Source of the DNA: Streptomyces sp. NBC_00224
GTDB lineage: Bacteria > Actinomycetota > Actinomycetes > Streptomycetales > Streptomycetaceae
Assembly (NCBI RefSeq): GCF_041435195.1
Contig: NZ_CP108106.1
Location: 2,356,001-2,420,000, forward strand
Reading direction: 5' to 3'
DNA length: 64,000 nucleotides
Below, one piece after another: positions 47,563-56,061 of this stretch (positions within the stretch are counted from its first letter, which is position 1; each line of letters opens with the position of its first letter). The position numbers and the translations under genes were made by a program. The notes under the pieces were generated by a model, which was given only the letters and a program-made list of their open reading frames with translations, did no database searches and was not told the DNA's origin.

Positions 47563-48261
47563 TCACGGTGCTCCCGCGCCACCCCCGACGACGGCCCGCC
47601 CCTCGGCGGCCTCGCTTTCCTTGGCCGCCCGCGGCGCCAGCGAGCCGAAGTCCCCGGTCTCGCCCAGGCGCATCAGGAACGGGCGCAGCCGGGTGTAGCG
47701 GATCGCGGTCAGGGAACACGGTTCCACCGAGATCCGCTGAAAGAGGTCCAGATGCATTCCGAGGGCGTCGGCGACGATCGACTTGATGATGTCCCCGTGC
47801 GAGCACATGACGAACACGGCGTCCGGGCCGTGCTCGGCCTCCACGCGCGCGTTCCACTCGCGCACCGCCCCGACGGCGCGCTGCTGCATGGCCGGCATCG
47901 ACTCGCCGCCCGGGAAGGCCGCGGCCGACGGGTGCTGCTGCACCACCTCCATCAGCGGGTCCTCGGAGAGCTCGGCGAGCTTGCGGCCCGACCAGTCGCC
48001 GTAGTCGCACTCGCTGATGCGCTCGTCGGTGTGGAGTTCCAGCCCGGGCCGCGCCTCCAGCAGAGGCCGCAGGGTCTCGCGGCAGCGCTCCAGCGGGCTG
48101 GAGACGGCGGCGGCCAGCGGCAGTCCGGCGAGCCGGGCGGGCAGCGCGGCGGCCTGGGCGGCGCCGCGCTCGTCGAGCAGCACACCGGGCGTGCGCCCGG
48201 CCAGCACACCGGAGGTGTTGGCGGTGGAGCGTCCGTGACGTACGAGGATCAGCGTGGCCAT
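47563..48261 (-). CDS. Histidine phosphatase (MSMEG_4193-like phosphomutase family)
   Basis: A 232-aa phosphoglycerate-mutase-like enzyme. The phospho-acceptor motif is LILVRHGRSTAN (His9). Arg in SSPLERCRETL, Glu in ISECDYGDWSGRKL and the second His in VFVMCSHGDIIKS complete the pocket. The fold is that of broad acid phosphatases. The substrate is unknown. It is the first gene of the unit with DUF3090 and SCO1664 family, and it is divergent from corA with only 59 bases between the starts. Confidence 0.92.
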   Translation of the reverse strand: MATLILVRHGRSTANTSGVLAGRTPGVLLDERGAAQAAALPARLAGLPLAAAVSSPLERCRETLRPLLEARPGLELHTDERISECDYGDWSGRKLAELSEDPLMEVVQQHPSAAAFPGGESMPAMQQRAVGAVREWNARVEAEHGPDAVFVMCSHGDIIKSIVADALGMHLDLFQRISVEPCSLTAIRYTRLRPFLMRLGETGDFGSLAPRAAKESEAAEGRAVVGGGAGAP

Positions 48262-48320
48262 GTCCGCCAGCGTAGGCCGAGCGGCGCGAGCGGGTGCGCC
48301 CGGTACGGGTTCGCGGAAGA

Positions 48321-49337
48321 ATGCGCGCCGTGATCGTCGACTGCGCCATCTACCGGGACGGCCGCCGCACCGAGGGCCCGCCGGACTACTCCGATGCGCT
48401 GGAAGAGGCCCGGGCGGCCGGGGACGCGTTCGTGTGGCTGGGCTTGTACGAGCCCACCGAGGACGAGTTCGACCTGGTCAGCAGCGAGTTCGGGCTGCAC
48501 GCGCTGGCGGTCGAGGACGCGCTGACGGCCCATCAGCGACCCAAGCTGGAGGTGTACGACGACTCGCTGTTCGTGGTCCTCAAGCCGGTGACGTACGAGC
48601 AGGAGAGCGACAAGGTCAGCACCGGCGAGCTGATGCTGTTCATCGGCGACTCGTTCGTGGTGACGGTCCGGCACGGCGAGGGCGCACCGCTGCACGATGT
48701 GCGCATGCGCCTGGAGGCCGAGCCCGAACTGCTCCGGCACGGCCCGACGACCGTCCTGTACGTGGTGAGCGATGCCGTCGTCGACCACTACACGGAGGTG
48801 GCCGCCGAGCTCCAGACGGACCTGGAGGAGCTGGAGGCGGAGGTCTTCGCGCCGGTCGGCCGCGAGGGCAAGGGCCGCGCCCCGGGCGACGGGAGCACGG
48901 TCGCGTCCCGGATCTACACCTTCAAGCGGCAGGTCCTGGAGTTCCGCCGGGCGAGCGGGCCGCTGGCGGAGCCGATGCAGCGGCTCTCCGGGGCCGGGGT
49001 GCCGTTCGTGCACGACAAGGCACAGCCGTTCTTCCGTGATGTGAGCGACCACCTCACCCGCGCCAACGAAGGCGTGGAGGGCCTGGACCGGCTGCTCTCC
49101 GACATCCTCTCCGCCCATCTCGCACAGATGGGCGTGCGGCAGAACGACGACATGCGGAAGATCTCCGCGTGGGCGGCGATGGCCGCGGTGCCGACGATGG
49201 TCGCGGGGATCTACGGCATGAACTTCGAGCACATGCCGGAGCTGGGGTACGTCTGGGCGTATCCGGCGGTCCTCGCGCTGATGGCGGCGCTCGAAGTGCT
49301 GCTGTACCGCACGTTCAAGCGCCGCGGCTGGCTCTAG
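48321..49337 (+). CDS. corA: CorA-family magnesium/cobalt transporter
   Basis: A 338-aa homopentameric divalent-cation channel. The large cytoplasmic domain (about residues 1-270) holds long helices (DVSDHLTRANEGVEGLDRLLSDILSAHLAQMG). Two C-terminal membrane helices follow. The selectivity motif is YGMNFEHMPEL (Gly-Met-Asn at about residues 297-299), with the first helix AWAAMAAVPTMVAGI before it and FKRRGWL after the second. The ATG at 48321 is the likely start. The last codons lie in the left arm of the inverted-repeat element at 49330-49457. Confidence 0.94.
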   Translation: MRAVIVDCAIYRDGRRTEGPPDYSDALEEARAAGDAFVWLGLYEPTEDEFDLVSSEFGLHALAVEDALTAHQRPKLEVYDDSLFVVLKPVTYEQESDKVSTGELMLFIGDSFVVTVRHGEGAPLHDVRMRLEAEPELLRHGPTTVLYVVSDAVVDHYTEVAAELQTDLEELEAEVFAPVGREGKGRAPGDGSTVASRIYTFKRQVLEFRRASGPLAEPMQRLSGAGVPFVHDKAQPFFRDVSDHLTRANEGVEGLDRLLSDILSAHLAQMGVRQNDDMRKISAWAAMAAVPTMVAGIYGMNFEHMPELGYVWAYPAVLALMAALEVLLYRTFKRRGWL

Positions 49338-49457
49338 GGTCTGTCCGGTGGATCTGGTCGGCACGCGGGGGTCTGGCACGCCCATCTGCGGCGTTGTCGT
49401 CAGTTGCCGACGCTCCGCGCCGAAGCCGACCAGATCCACCGGACAGACCCTAGAGCC
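49330..49457. mobile_element. MITE-like element: perfect 33-bp inverted arms around 62 bases
   Basis: Left arm 49330-49362 and right arm 49425-49457 are exact reverse complements over 33 bases. The outer end begins GGCTCTAGGGTCTGTCCGG. The 62-base centre codes for nothing convincing. The arms take in the corA stop codon on one side and stop 6 bases before the ferritin-like gene end on the other. It could be a miniature inverted-repeat element, an insertion-sequence remnant, or a large bidirectional terminator. I have an impression of similar GGGTCTGTCCGG ends elsewhere in Streptomyces, but cannot verify it. Confidence 0.7.
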
Positions 49458-49463
49458 GCGCGG

Positions 49464-50252
49464 TCACGCGAACCCGGGCGCCGGGGCGGCCGGTCCGCCC
49501 AGTGCGTCGCGGTGCTCCGGCATCGCCAGGGTGACCATTCGGCGCCAGCCGCCGGCCCGTTCGTAGGCGTACACGCCGTGGATCCCGGCCGTCAGCGCCG
49601 CCGACTTGGCCTTCGGCCAGCCGAGGATGCGGCCCATGTGCGCCATCACGGCGAGGCTGACGTCCCGGTAGACGCGGATCTCGGCGAGCGCGCACTCGCG
49701 CAGCACGCGCTGGATGGTGCGGCCGTGCCCGGCGTACGCCAGGCGCAGCAGCTCCTCGTGGCAGTAGGCGAGGTGGTTGTCCTCGTCGTTGCTGATCATC
49801 CGGATCGCCCGGCCGACGTCGGGATGGTCCCCGAAGTACCTGACCAGCATCACCATCTGGTCGGCGGCACGCTGCTCGGTGACCCGGCTGTGCGAGAGGT
49901 AGGTGACGACGTCCTGCTCGGTCAGCGGCCGCTCGGCGCGCAGCCGTTCATGGGCGAGCCCGATCCCGTGGCGCTCCAGGAGCATCGTGTAGTCGGTGTC
50001 GGCCGGCACCGGGACCGGGGTCAGGCCGCGCTTCTTGAGCAGCGCGTTGAAGATCCGCCCGTGCTTGTCCTCGTCGGCGCCGTGCCGGGCGATCTTGGGG
50101 GCCAGCTCGCGCTGCTCCGGTGGGACCAGCGCGGAGATGCGGCCGTTCTCCCAGCCGCCCTGCGTCTCGCCGCTGGCCGCGATCGAGCAGAAGAGCCGGA
50201 ACGACTCGTCGTTGTCGAGGATCTCCTGGAACAGGCTCTTGGCCGAAAGCAT
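49464..50252 (-). CDS. Ferritin-like diiron-fold protein
   Basis: A 262-aa helical protein. The diiron-type ligands are visible as pairs: HGADEDKHGRIF (Glu-x2-His), RVTEQRAADQMV (Glu), and ISNDEDNHLAYCHEELL (Glu-x2-His with further Glu). The arrangement fits a ferritin-like or DUF-type diiron domain. The role (oxygenase or stress protein) is unknown. The ATG at 50252 (MLSAKSLFQEI) is chosen because the 49 upstream codons are unlike the family. It ends beside the inverted-repeat element and converges on corA. Confidence 0.88.
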   Translation of the reverse strand: MLSAKSLFQEILDNDESFRLFCSIAASGETQGGWENGRISALVPPEQRELAPKIARHGADEDKHGRIFNALLKKRGLTPVPVPADTDYTMLLERHGIGLAHERLRAERPLTEQDVVTYLSHSRVTEQRAADQMVMLVRYFGDHPDVGRAIRMISNDEDNHLAYCHEELLRLAYAGHGRTIQRVLRECALAEIRVYRDVSLAVMAHMGRILGWPKAKSAALTAGIHGVYAYERAGGWRRMVTLAMPEHRDALGGPAAPAPGFA

Positions 50253-50418
50253 CGCCGTACCTCCGCATGACTCCCGTACAGACATCTGCAAAGAGCAAGT
50301 CAAGTGCGGAGGACAGAACGGGGCAACAGGGGTGCCTCTCCACTGGGCCGAACGAAGGAACGGACGGGGGTGTGTCCGCCCGTAACCCACTCGGCGCACG
50401 GCGCGTTGTTCGGGGTGA

Positions 50419-50460
50419 CGGCCGTGGCGGGGAAGACCCCCCGAGCCCCCACCACGGCCG
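50419..50460 (-). terminator. Hairpin terminator downstream of the LLM oxidoreductase gene
   Basis: 14-bp arms with one mismatch (50419-50432 and 50447-50460), 19 bases after the stop at 50479. Confidence 0.75.
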
Positions 50461-50478
50461 CGGACTTCCCGTTCCGCC

Positions 50479-51534
50479 CTACGCCAGACCGGCGCGCTCC
50501 AGCGCCTCGGTGCCCGCCCGCAGCGCCGCCACCCGCTCGTCCAGCGTGAAGCCGGCCGGGGCGAGGGTGAGAGTGGTGACCCCGGCGGCGGCGTAGGCCC
50601 GCATCCGGTCGGCGATGCGCTCCACCGAGCCGAGCAGCGTGGTGGAGTCGATGAGCTGGTGCGGGATGGCGGCGGCCGCGCCCGCCTTGTCGCCGGAGAG
50701 GTACTTCTCCTGGATCTCGGCGGCCTCCTTCTCGTACCCCATGCGCTGCGCGAGCTGGTTGTAGAAGTTCTGCTTGAAGCTGCCCATGCCGCCGACGTAG
50801 AGCGCGGTGTACGGGCGGAACATGTCCGCGAGCGCGGGGACGTCGGCGTCCGCGCCGAGCGCCAGCGGCAGGGTCGGGCAGACGTCGAAGCCCTCCAGGG
50901 TCTTGCCCGCCTTCTCGCGGCCCGCCCGGATGTGGCGGATCGCGGTGTCCTCCAGGTGGTCGGCGGAGGGGAAGATCAGCAGCGCGCCGTCGGCGATCTC
51001 GCCGGTCTGCTCCAGGTTCTTGGGGCCGATCGCGGCGATGTAGAGCGGGATGTGCTCGCGCTCGGGGTGGACGGTGAGCTTGAGGGACTTGCCGGGACCG
51101 CCGGGCAGCGGCAGCGTCCAGTGCTCGCCCTCGTAACTGAGCCGCTCGCGGGTCATCGCCCGGCGGACGATCTCGACGTACTCGCGGGTGCGGGCGAGCG
51201 GCTTGTCGAACTTGACGCCGTACCAGCCCTCGGAGACCTGCGGGCCCGAGACGCCGAGGCCGAGGCGGAAGCGGCCGCCGGAGAGCGAGTCGAGGGTGGC
51301 GGCGGTCATCGCCGTCATCGCGGGCTGGCGGGCCGGGATCTGGAGGATCGCGGAGCCGACGTCGATGCGCTCGGTCTGGGCGGCGACCCAGGCCAGGACG
51401 GTGGGCGCGTCCGAGCCGTAGGCCTCGGCGGCCCAGCAGACGTCGTAGCCGAGCCGGTCGGCCTCCTGGGCGACGGCGAGGTTGTCGCCGTCCATTCCGG
51501 CGCCCCAGTAGCCGAGGTTGATCCCGAGCCGCAT
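50479..51534 (-). CDS. LLM-class F420-dependent oxidoreductase
   Basis: A 351-aa luciferase-like TIM-barrel enzyme. Motifs: LGINLGYWGAGMDGDNLAVAQEADRLGYD (N-terminal strand and helix), GSAILQIPARQPAMTAMTAATLD, FRLGLGVSGPQVSEGWYG (the Gly-rich F420/phosphate site), IPLYIAAIGPKNLEQTGEIADG and the C-terminal GSVERIADRMRAYAAAGVTTL. The pattern is that of F420-dependent members common in actinomycetes. The substrate is unknown. The ATG at 51534 has the GGGG site upstream. It is divergent from the aldo/keto reductase gene, 138 bases away. Confidence 0.93.
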   Translation of the reverse strand: MRLGINLGYWGAGMDGDNLAVAQEADRLGYDVCWAAEAYGSDAPTVLAWVAAQTERIDVGSAILQIPARQPAMTAMTAATLDSLSGGRFRLGLGVSGPQVSEGWYGVKFDKPLARTREYVEIVRRAMTRERLSYEGEHWTLPLPGGPGKSLKLTVHPEREHIPLYIAAIGPKNLEQTGEIADGALLIFPSADHLEDTAIRHIRAGREKAGKTLEGFDVCPTLPLALGADADVPALADMFRPYTALYVGGMGSFKQNFYNQLAQRMGYEKEAAEIQEKYLSGDKAGAAAAIPHQLIDSTTLLGSVERIADRMRAYAAAGVTTLTLAPAGFTLDERVAALRAGTEALERAGLA

Positions 51535-51672
51535 GACGGTCCCCTTACTGATCAGTAACGTCCCTGTTCCGGGGGACTCTAGCGCGCGGGCGGGCGGGAC
51601 GGCAGGGCTCCTGGAGCCGAGTTGTCCACAGGGCCCCACCGGCTCGCGCCATGGCCAGTAATCTCAGCGCCC

Positions 51673-52656
51673 ATGGAGCAGAGGCACCTGGGCCGTACGG
51701 GCCTGCGCGTATCCCGGATCGGGCTCGGCACTCTCACCTGGGGCCGGGACACCGACGAGCACGACGCCGCCGATCTGTTGAAGGCGTTCTGGGAGGCCGG
51801 CGGCACGCTGGTCGACACGGCGGACGTGTACGGGGGCGGGGACGCCGAATATCTGCTCGGGCAGCTGGTGGAGCGGCTGGTGCCGCGCCGCGATCTGGTC
51901 ATCGCGACCAAGGCGGGCAGCGTGCCCGACCCGGACCGGCGCTTCGACGGCTCGCGCGGCCATCTGCTCGCCGCGCTCGACGAGTCGCTGGAACGTCTCG
52001 GCACGGACTACGTCGACATCTGGCAGGTCCACGCCTTCGATCCGCAGACCCCGCTCGACGAGACGCTCCAGGCCCTGGACATCGCGGTGAGCAGCGGCCG
52101 CGTGCGGTACGCGGGCGTGTCCAACTTCTGCGGCTGGCAGCTCGCGAAGGCCGCTACCTGGCAGTTGGGCGCCCCGAGCGTGCGAACCCGGCTGGCCAGT
52201 ACGCAGATGGAGTACTCACTGCTCCAGCGCGGTGTGGAGCGGGAGGTGCTGCCGGCCGCGCTCGACCTCGGGATCGGGCTGCTGCCGTCCTCGCCGCTGG
52301 GGCGCGGGGTGCTGACGGGGAAGTACCGCAACGGCACCCCGGCGGACTCGCGCGGGGCGTCCCAGGCGCTGGCGCCGTTCGTCGCGCCGTATCTGGACGA
52401 GGCGGCGAGCCGGATCGTCGACGCGGTGACGATAGCCGCGGACGGCCTCGCGGCGACGCCGCTGCAAGTCGCGCTCGCGTGGGTGCGGGACCGGCCCGGA
52501 GTGACCGCGCCGATCGTCGGCGCGCGCAACGCGCAGCAGCTCGCGGCGGCATTGTCAGTGGAGGCGCTTAGTCTTCCAGACGAGATCTGCCGGGCGCTGG
52601 ACGATGTGTCGGCGCCCGTGCACCGCTATCCCGACCAGGACTGGAGCACCTTGTGA
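51673..52656 (+). CDS. Aldo/keto reductase
   Basis: A 327-aa NADPH-dependent AKR barrel. Catalytic residues: Asp in TLVDTADVYGGGDAE, Tyr of the same block, Lys in LVIATKAGS and His in IWQVHAFDP. The cofactor end is GVSNFCGWQ and IVGARNAQQLAAAL. The substrate cannot be read. The stop TGA overlaps the GTG start of the RecD-like gene (GTGA), so the two are translationally coupled. Confidence 0.94.
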   Translation: MEQRHLGRTGLRVSRIGLGTLTWGRDTDEHDAADLLKAFWEAGGTLVDTADVYGGGDAEYLLGQLVERLVPRRDLVIATKAGSVPDPDRRFDGSRGHLLAALDESLERLGTDYVDIWQVHAFDPQTPLDETLQALDIAVSSGRVRYAGVSNFCGWQLAKAATWQLGAPSVRTRLASTQMEYSLLQRGVEREVLPAALDLGIGLLPSSPLGRGVLTGKYRNGTPADSRGASQALAPFVAPYLDEAASRIVDAVTIAADGLAATPLQVALAWVRDRPGVTAPIVGARNAQQLAAALSVEALSLPDEICRALDDVSAPVHRYPDQDWSTL

Positions 52657-54977
52657 CCGCGCTTCCCCCGGGGACGGCCCCCGGAACCCGGGCCGATGGC
52701 GCCGAAGGCGCCGAAGAAGCCGGTGCGGCCGAAGTGGCCGAGGCAGCCGACACACCCGAAGGCGCGGGGGAGGTCGCGGAGGACTCGGCTCCGGCCGCCG
52801 AGGACGCGGCCGACGCGCCCGACGGCTCGGCCGGGGACGGCGCCGCGGACGAAGCCGCGGACGAAGCCGCGGACGAGGCGGGTCCGGCGGCCGAGGGCGC
52901 CGACACCCCCGCCCCGGGCGCCGACGGCGCCGCCGGGACCGGTGACGGCTCCGCCGAGTTGTCCGAGGCCCAGGCCGAGCTCGCCGCACAGCGCGAGTTG
53001 CGGGCGCGGATCGAGGCGCGGAAGGCCGAGAAGGAGGGGGCCGTCGCGGCCGGGACCAAGCTCAGCGGGCAGGCCGCCGACCTGCTCGCGGCCGTACGGG
53101 CGGTCGAGAGCGGTGAGAAGCCGGGGGCGTCGTTCTTCGCCTCCGCCCCGGCCCCGCGCCGCCCCGCCCCGCTACCGGACGCCCCCGCGCCCGTACGGAC
53201 GCAGGCGCCGCAGCCCGCGCGCGTGGCCGCCGGGCCGGAGGCGCTGGCCGCGGTGCGGGCCGTGCTGAGCGACGGCGGAGCGCCGGACTCGCTGGCCCCG
53301 CAGGTCACGGACGCCCTGGGCGAGCAGGCGGCCGACGTGCTGCGGACCGACCCCTGGCAGCTGCTCGCCGTGCCCGGGGTCCGCCCCGAGCAGGCCGACG
53401 GCTTCGCCCGGGCGCTGCTCGGCGCGGAGTGCGGCCCGGACGACCCGCGCCGGGCGGCCGCGCTGGTCGCCTGGGCCCTGGAGCGCGCGTCGGTCCAGGG
53501 CCACACCGCGCTGCCGATCGCGGCGGTGAAGGCGGCGCTGGCCGAGCGTTCGGTGCCGGACCCGGACGAGGCCGTACGGCACGTGATCAGCGAGGGCGTG
53601 GTGCTGGTCTTCGAGGACGGAGTGGCCGCGCTGGACGGTGGGACGGCCGACGACGAAGAGGACGAGGCGGAGGACGAGGCGGACGAGACCGTCCCTGTCG
53701 AGGTGCTGCTCGGCCTCGACCGGTACGCGCTGGCGGAGGAGAGCCTCGCCGACGGTCTCGCCCGGCTCGCCAACGCCCCCGTGAAGGACGACGGTTCGGA
53801 CTGGGCGGCCGCCGCGGCGGCCGCCCCCTCGCCGTCCGCCGCCGAGCTGATCAGGGCGGTGGCGGGCAACGGCCTGGTCACCCACTCCGGCGGTGAGGCC
53901 GCCCGCGCCGAGTCCGCGGCCGTGGTCACCGCCGCACACGGCCTCGGCCTGCGGGCGGCCGCCGCCGCGCACACCAGGGACGGGCGGCGCCGGCTCGCCG
54001 GGGCGGTGGGGACCGAGCGCGCGTTCACCGTGGCCGCGCTGCTCTCCGGGGCCGAGGGGCCGGGCCGGGACGAGGACGGGGCGCTCGCCCTGGACGTGCT
54101 GGTCGTACAGGACGCCCCGCAGCTCGACGTGGAGGGCGCGGCGATGCTCGTCGAGTCCCTGCCGGACGGCTGCCGTCTGGTGCTCGGCGGGGACCCGGAG
54201 GTGCTGGGTTCGGCGGGCGCGGGCCGGGTGTTCGCCGATGTACTGGCGGCCCGGGCGGTCCCGCACGTGGCGTCGCGCACCCCGGACCCCGGCCCGATCG
54301 GCGAGCTGGTCTCGGGGATTGGCGCCGGTGAGCTCGGCCAGGTCGAGGCGCCGGGCAAGGAGGTCGTGATCGTCCCGGTGCGGGACGCGGGCGAGGCGGT
54401 GCACCGCTGCGTCCAGCTGGTCGCGGACTCGGTGCCGCGCGCGATCGGGGTGCCGGCCGAGCAGACCCAGGTGATCACGGTCGGCCACGGCGGCTCGGCG
54501 GGTACGCGGGCGCTGAACGCCGCCCTGAAGGAGCGGCTCAACCCGGGCCCCGGCCGGTTCGCGGGCTTCGACCCGGGCGACCGCGTGGCGTACGCGGAGG
54601 CGCCCGGGCGCACCTCGGTGGGCGTGGTCGGCTCGGCGGGCCCGGACGGGCTGCACCTCGACTGCGCCGGTGAGCCGCTCGTCGTACCGAAGGAGCGGGT
54701 CGAGTCGGCGCTGCGGCACGGCTGGGCCCTGACCGCCCACCAGGCGGCCGGGACGCGCTGGCCCGCGGTCGTGGCGGTGCTGCCCGGGGACGCGGCGCAG
54801 GGGCTCAGCCGGGCGTGGGTCTACACGGCGTTCGGCCGCGCCGAGCGCCATCTGTCCGTGGTCCACGGCGTGGACCAGGCACTCCCGCGCGCGGTGGCCG
54901 AGGTGCCCGCCCCCGCGCGTACGACCCGGCTCACGCCCCTTCTGATGGCCCTGCTGCGGACACCCGAGGCGGAGTAG
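52653..54977 (+). CDS. RecD2-like helix-hairpin-helix protein with degenerate helicase motifs
   Basis: A 774-aa protein. Residues 1-110 are a low-complexity Ala/Glu/Asp/Gly-rich segment. A helix-hairpin-helix-like N-domain follows (VLRTDPWQLLAVPGVRPEQADGFARALLG, about residues 229-258), as in RecD2/YrrC. The helicase core is recognisable by order but not by chemistry. The Walker A place reads THSGGEAARAESAAV (about 410-424, no GKT), Walker B reads LVVQDAPQLD (about 483-492, Glu lost), and the next motif reads LVLGGDPEVL. The late motif is HQAAGTRWPAVV, with SQG lost, and YTAFGRAERHL. ATP hydrolysis is unlikely. It starts by GTGA overlap with the aldo/keto reductase gene. Confidence 0.85.
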   Translation: MTALPPGTAPGTRADGAEGAEEAGAAEVAEAADTPEGAGEVAEDSAPAAEDAADAPDGSAGDGAADEAADEAADEAGPAAEGADTPAPGADGAAGTGDGSAELSEAQAELAAQRELRARIEARKAEKEGAVAAGTKLSGQAADLLAAVRAVESGEKPGASFFASAPAPRRPAPLPDAPAPVRTQAPQPARVAAGPEALAAVRAVLSDGGAPDSLAPQVTDALGEQAADVLRTDPWQLLAVPGVRPEQADGFARALLGAECGPDDPRRAAALVAWALERASVQGHTALPIAAVKAALAERSVPDPDEAVRHVISEGVVLVFEDGVAALDGGTADDEEDEAEDEADETVPVEVLLGLDRYALAEESLADGLARLANAPVKDDGSDWAAAAAAAPSPSAAELIRAVAGNGLVTHSGGEAARAESAAVVTAAHGLGLRAAAAAHTRDGRRRLAGAVGTERAFTVAALLSGAEGPGRDEDGALALDVLVVQDAPQLDVEGAAMLVESLPDGCRLVLGGDPEVLGSAGAGRVFADVLAARAVPHVASRTPDPGPIGELVSGIGAGELGQVEAPGKEVVIVPVRDAGEAVHRCVQLVADSVPRAIGVPAEQTQVITVGHGGSAGTRALNAALKERLNPGPGRFAGFDPGDRVAYAEAPGRTSVGVVGSAGPDGLHLDCAGEPLVVPKERVESALRHGWALTAHQAAGTRWPAVVAVLPGDAAQGLSRAWVYTAFGRAERHLSVVHGVDQALPRAVAEVPAPARTTRLTPLLMALLRTPEAE

Positions 54978-55003
54978 CCCCGGGGGCCCCGCCGCCGATA
55001 CGC

Positions 55004-55039
55004 GACAGCCTCCGTGCCCGTACGGGCACGGAGGCTGTC
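55004..55039. terminator. Bidirectional hairpin terminator
   Basis: Perfect 18-bp palindrome arms (55004-55021 and 55022-55039; the central GTAC must form the loop), between the converging RecD-like and acidic-protein genes. Confidence 0.9.
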
Positions 55040-55067
55040 CGCGAAAAGCGTCAGAACGCCGGAGGTG

Positions 55068-55733
55068 TCACGAAGCCCCCGGCAGGTCGTCCTCGTCCTC
55101 CAGCTCGTCCTCGTCGAAGACCGCGCTGACGTCGAACCGGCACACCACCCGCTGCGGATCCGCGTGGTCGAACGGCGTGCTCAGCCACTCCCCCGGCTCC
55201 GGCGGCTCGTCCGCCGCCGACACCCACAGCGTGGAGTCGCCCTCCTCCAGGCCGAACTCCTTGTGCCGGGAGGCGATCTCGTCCGGTTCGTACTCCCCGA
55301 AGAGCACCCCGAGCGCCGCGTGCACGCTCGTACCGACGACAGCGGCCGCCCGGTCCACCTCGGCCGACTCGCTCGCCTCCGGGTCCAGGTCCGCGATCCG
55401 CTGGGCCTGGGCGAGCAGCCGCTGGGGTTCCACCACCGCGTAGTCACGGCGGATCAGCACACTCAGCGCGTTCGGCTCCTCCGGGCCCGTGTAGGGCGGC
55501 AGGGAGTCGTCGGCGCCCGGGATCTCGAAGGGGGTGACCTCGTCGTACCGGTCGTAGAGCCGCTCGTCGTACGCCTCGGCAGCGGCCGCCAGGGCGTTGA
55601 ACGCGTCGTACACGGCCGGATCGTCGTCCCCGGTGCGGCGTTCCACCGCCTCCAGGTGGCGGTCCAGCGCGGCTTTGACCGCGTCGGCGGCGGCACGTAC
55701 CTCGGCAGCGGAGGGCTGCGCAGCATCAGACAT
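55068..55733 (-). CDS. Conserved acidic protein, unknown function
   Basis: A 221-aa acidic, soluble protein. The N-terminal helix-rich half (VRAAADAVKAALDRHLEAVERR, AVYDAFNALAAAAEAYDERLYDRYDEVTPFEI) is followed by a strand-rich part (ALSVLIRRDYAVVEP) and an extremely acidic tail (FDEDELEDEDDLP). I know it only as a hypothetical protein of Streptomyces. It has no cysteines in conserved pairs, no membrane span, no signal. The ATG at 55733 is the best start. It is divergent from the DUF5703 gene with 47 bases between the starts. Confidence 0.75.
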   Translation of the reverse strand: MSDAAQPSAAEVRAAADAVKAALDRHLEAVERRTGDDDPAVYDAFNALAAAAEAYDERLYDRYDEVTPFEIPGADDSLPPYTGPEEPNALSVLIRRDYAVVEPQRLLAQAQRIADLDPEASESAEVDRAAAVVGTSVHAALGVLFGEYEPDEIASRHKEFGLEEGDSTLWVSAADEPPEPGEWLSTPFDHADPQRVVCRFDVSAVFDEDELEDEDDLPGAS

Positions 55734-55780
55734 AGTGCAGACGCTATCCGTACCAGGGCTCTGCCCGCACAATAGATGCG

Positions 55781-55969
55781 ATGCCGGAATACGAATTTGT
55801 CGACGTGTACGTGCCTCGCGGGGTCTCCCGCAAGGACGCCACACGCCTGCTGACCGACCACGCCGAGTACGGACACTGGGAGTTGGAGCGACTGAGCCTG
55901 CTGCGTGACGGCAGCCGCAGGGTGCGGCTGCGCAGGCGGATCATCCGCCAGCTGCGCGCCACGTGGTGA
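55781..55969 (+). CDS. DUF5703-family small basic protein
   Basis: A 62-aa protein: MPEYEFVDVYVPRGVSRKDA, then a helix and a basic C-terminus (RRVRLRRRIIRQLR). It matches the small actinobacterial DUF5703 family in length and pattern. Function unknown. The basic end suggests nucleic acid or ribosome contact, which is inference. The ATG at 55781 follows a weak site. It is followed by a strong hairpin. Confidence 0.82.
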   Translation: MPEYEFVDVYVPRGVSRKDATRLLTDHAEYGHWELERLSLLRDGSRRVRLRRRIIRQLRATW

Positions 55970-55987
55970 CGGACATCGTGTGACGAA

Positions 55988-56025
55988 AACGGATCGGGCC
56001 CCGCGGTCGCGGGGCCCGATCCGTT
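55988..56025. terminator. Bidirectional hairpin terminator
   Basis: Perfect 18-bp arms (55988-56005 and 56008-56025), A-run on the left and T's on the right, between the converging DUF5703 and chpC genes. Confidence 0.93.
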
Positions 56026-56061
56026 CTGTCTGATTCCTGCCGCTCTGGTGCGCGGCTCCAC

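Noticed and set aside
52568..54613. Minus-strand open frame of 681 codons opposite the RecD-like gene
   Set aside because: Ser/Ala/Pro/Thr-rich shadow; the plus-strand frame has domain order and a coupled start.
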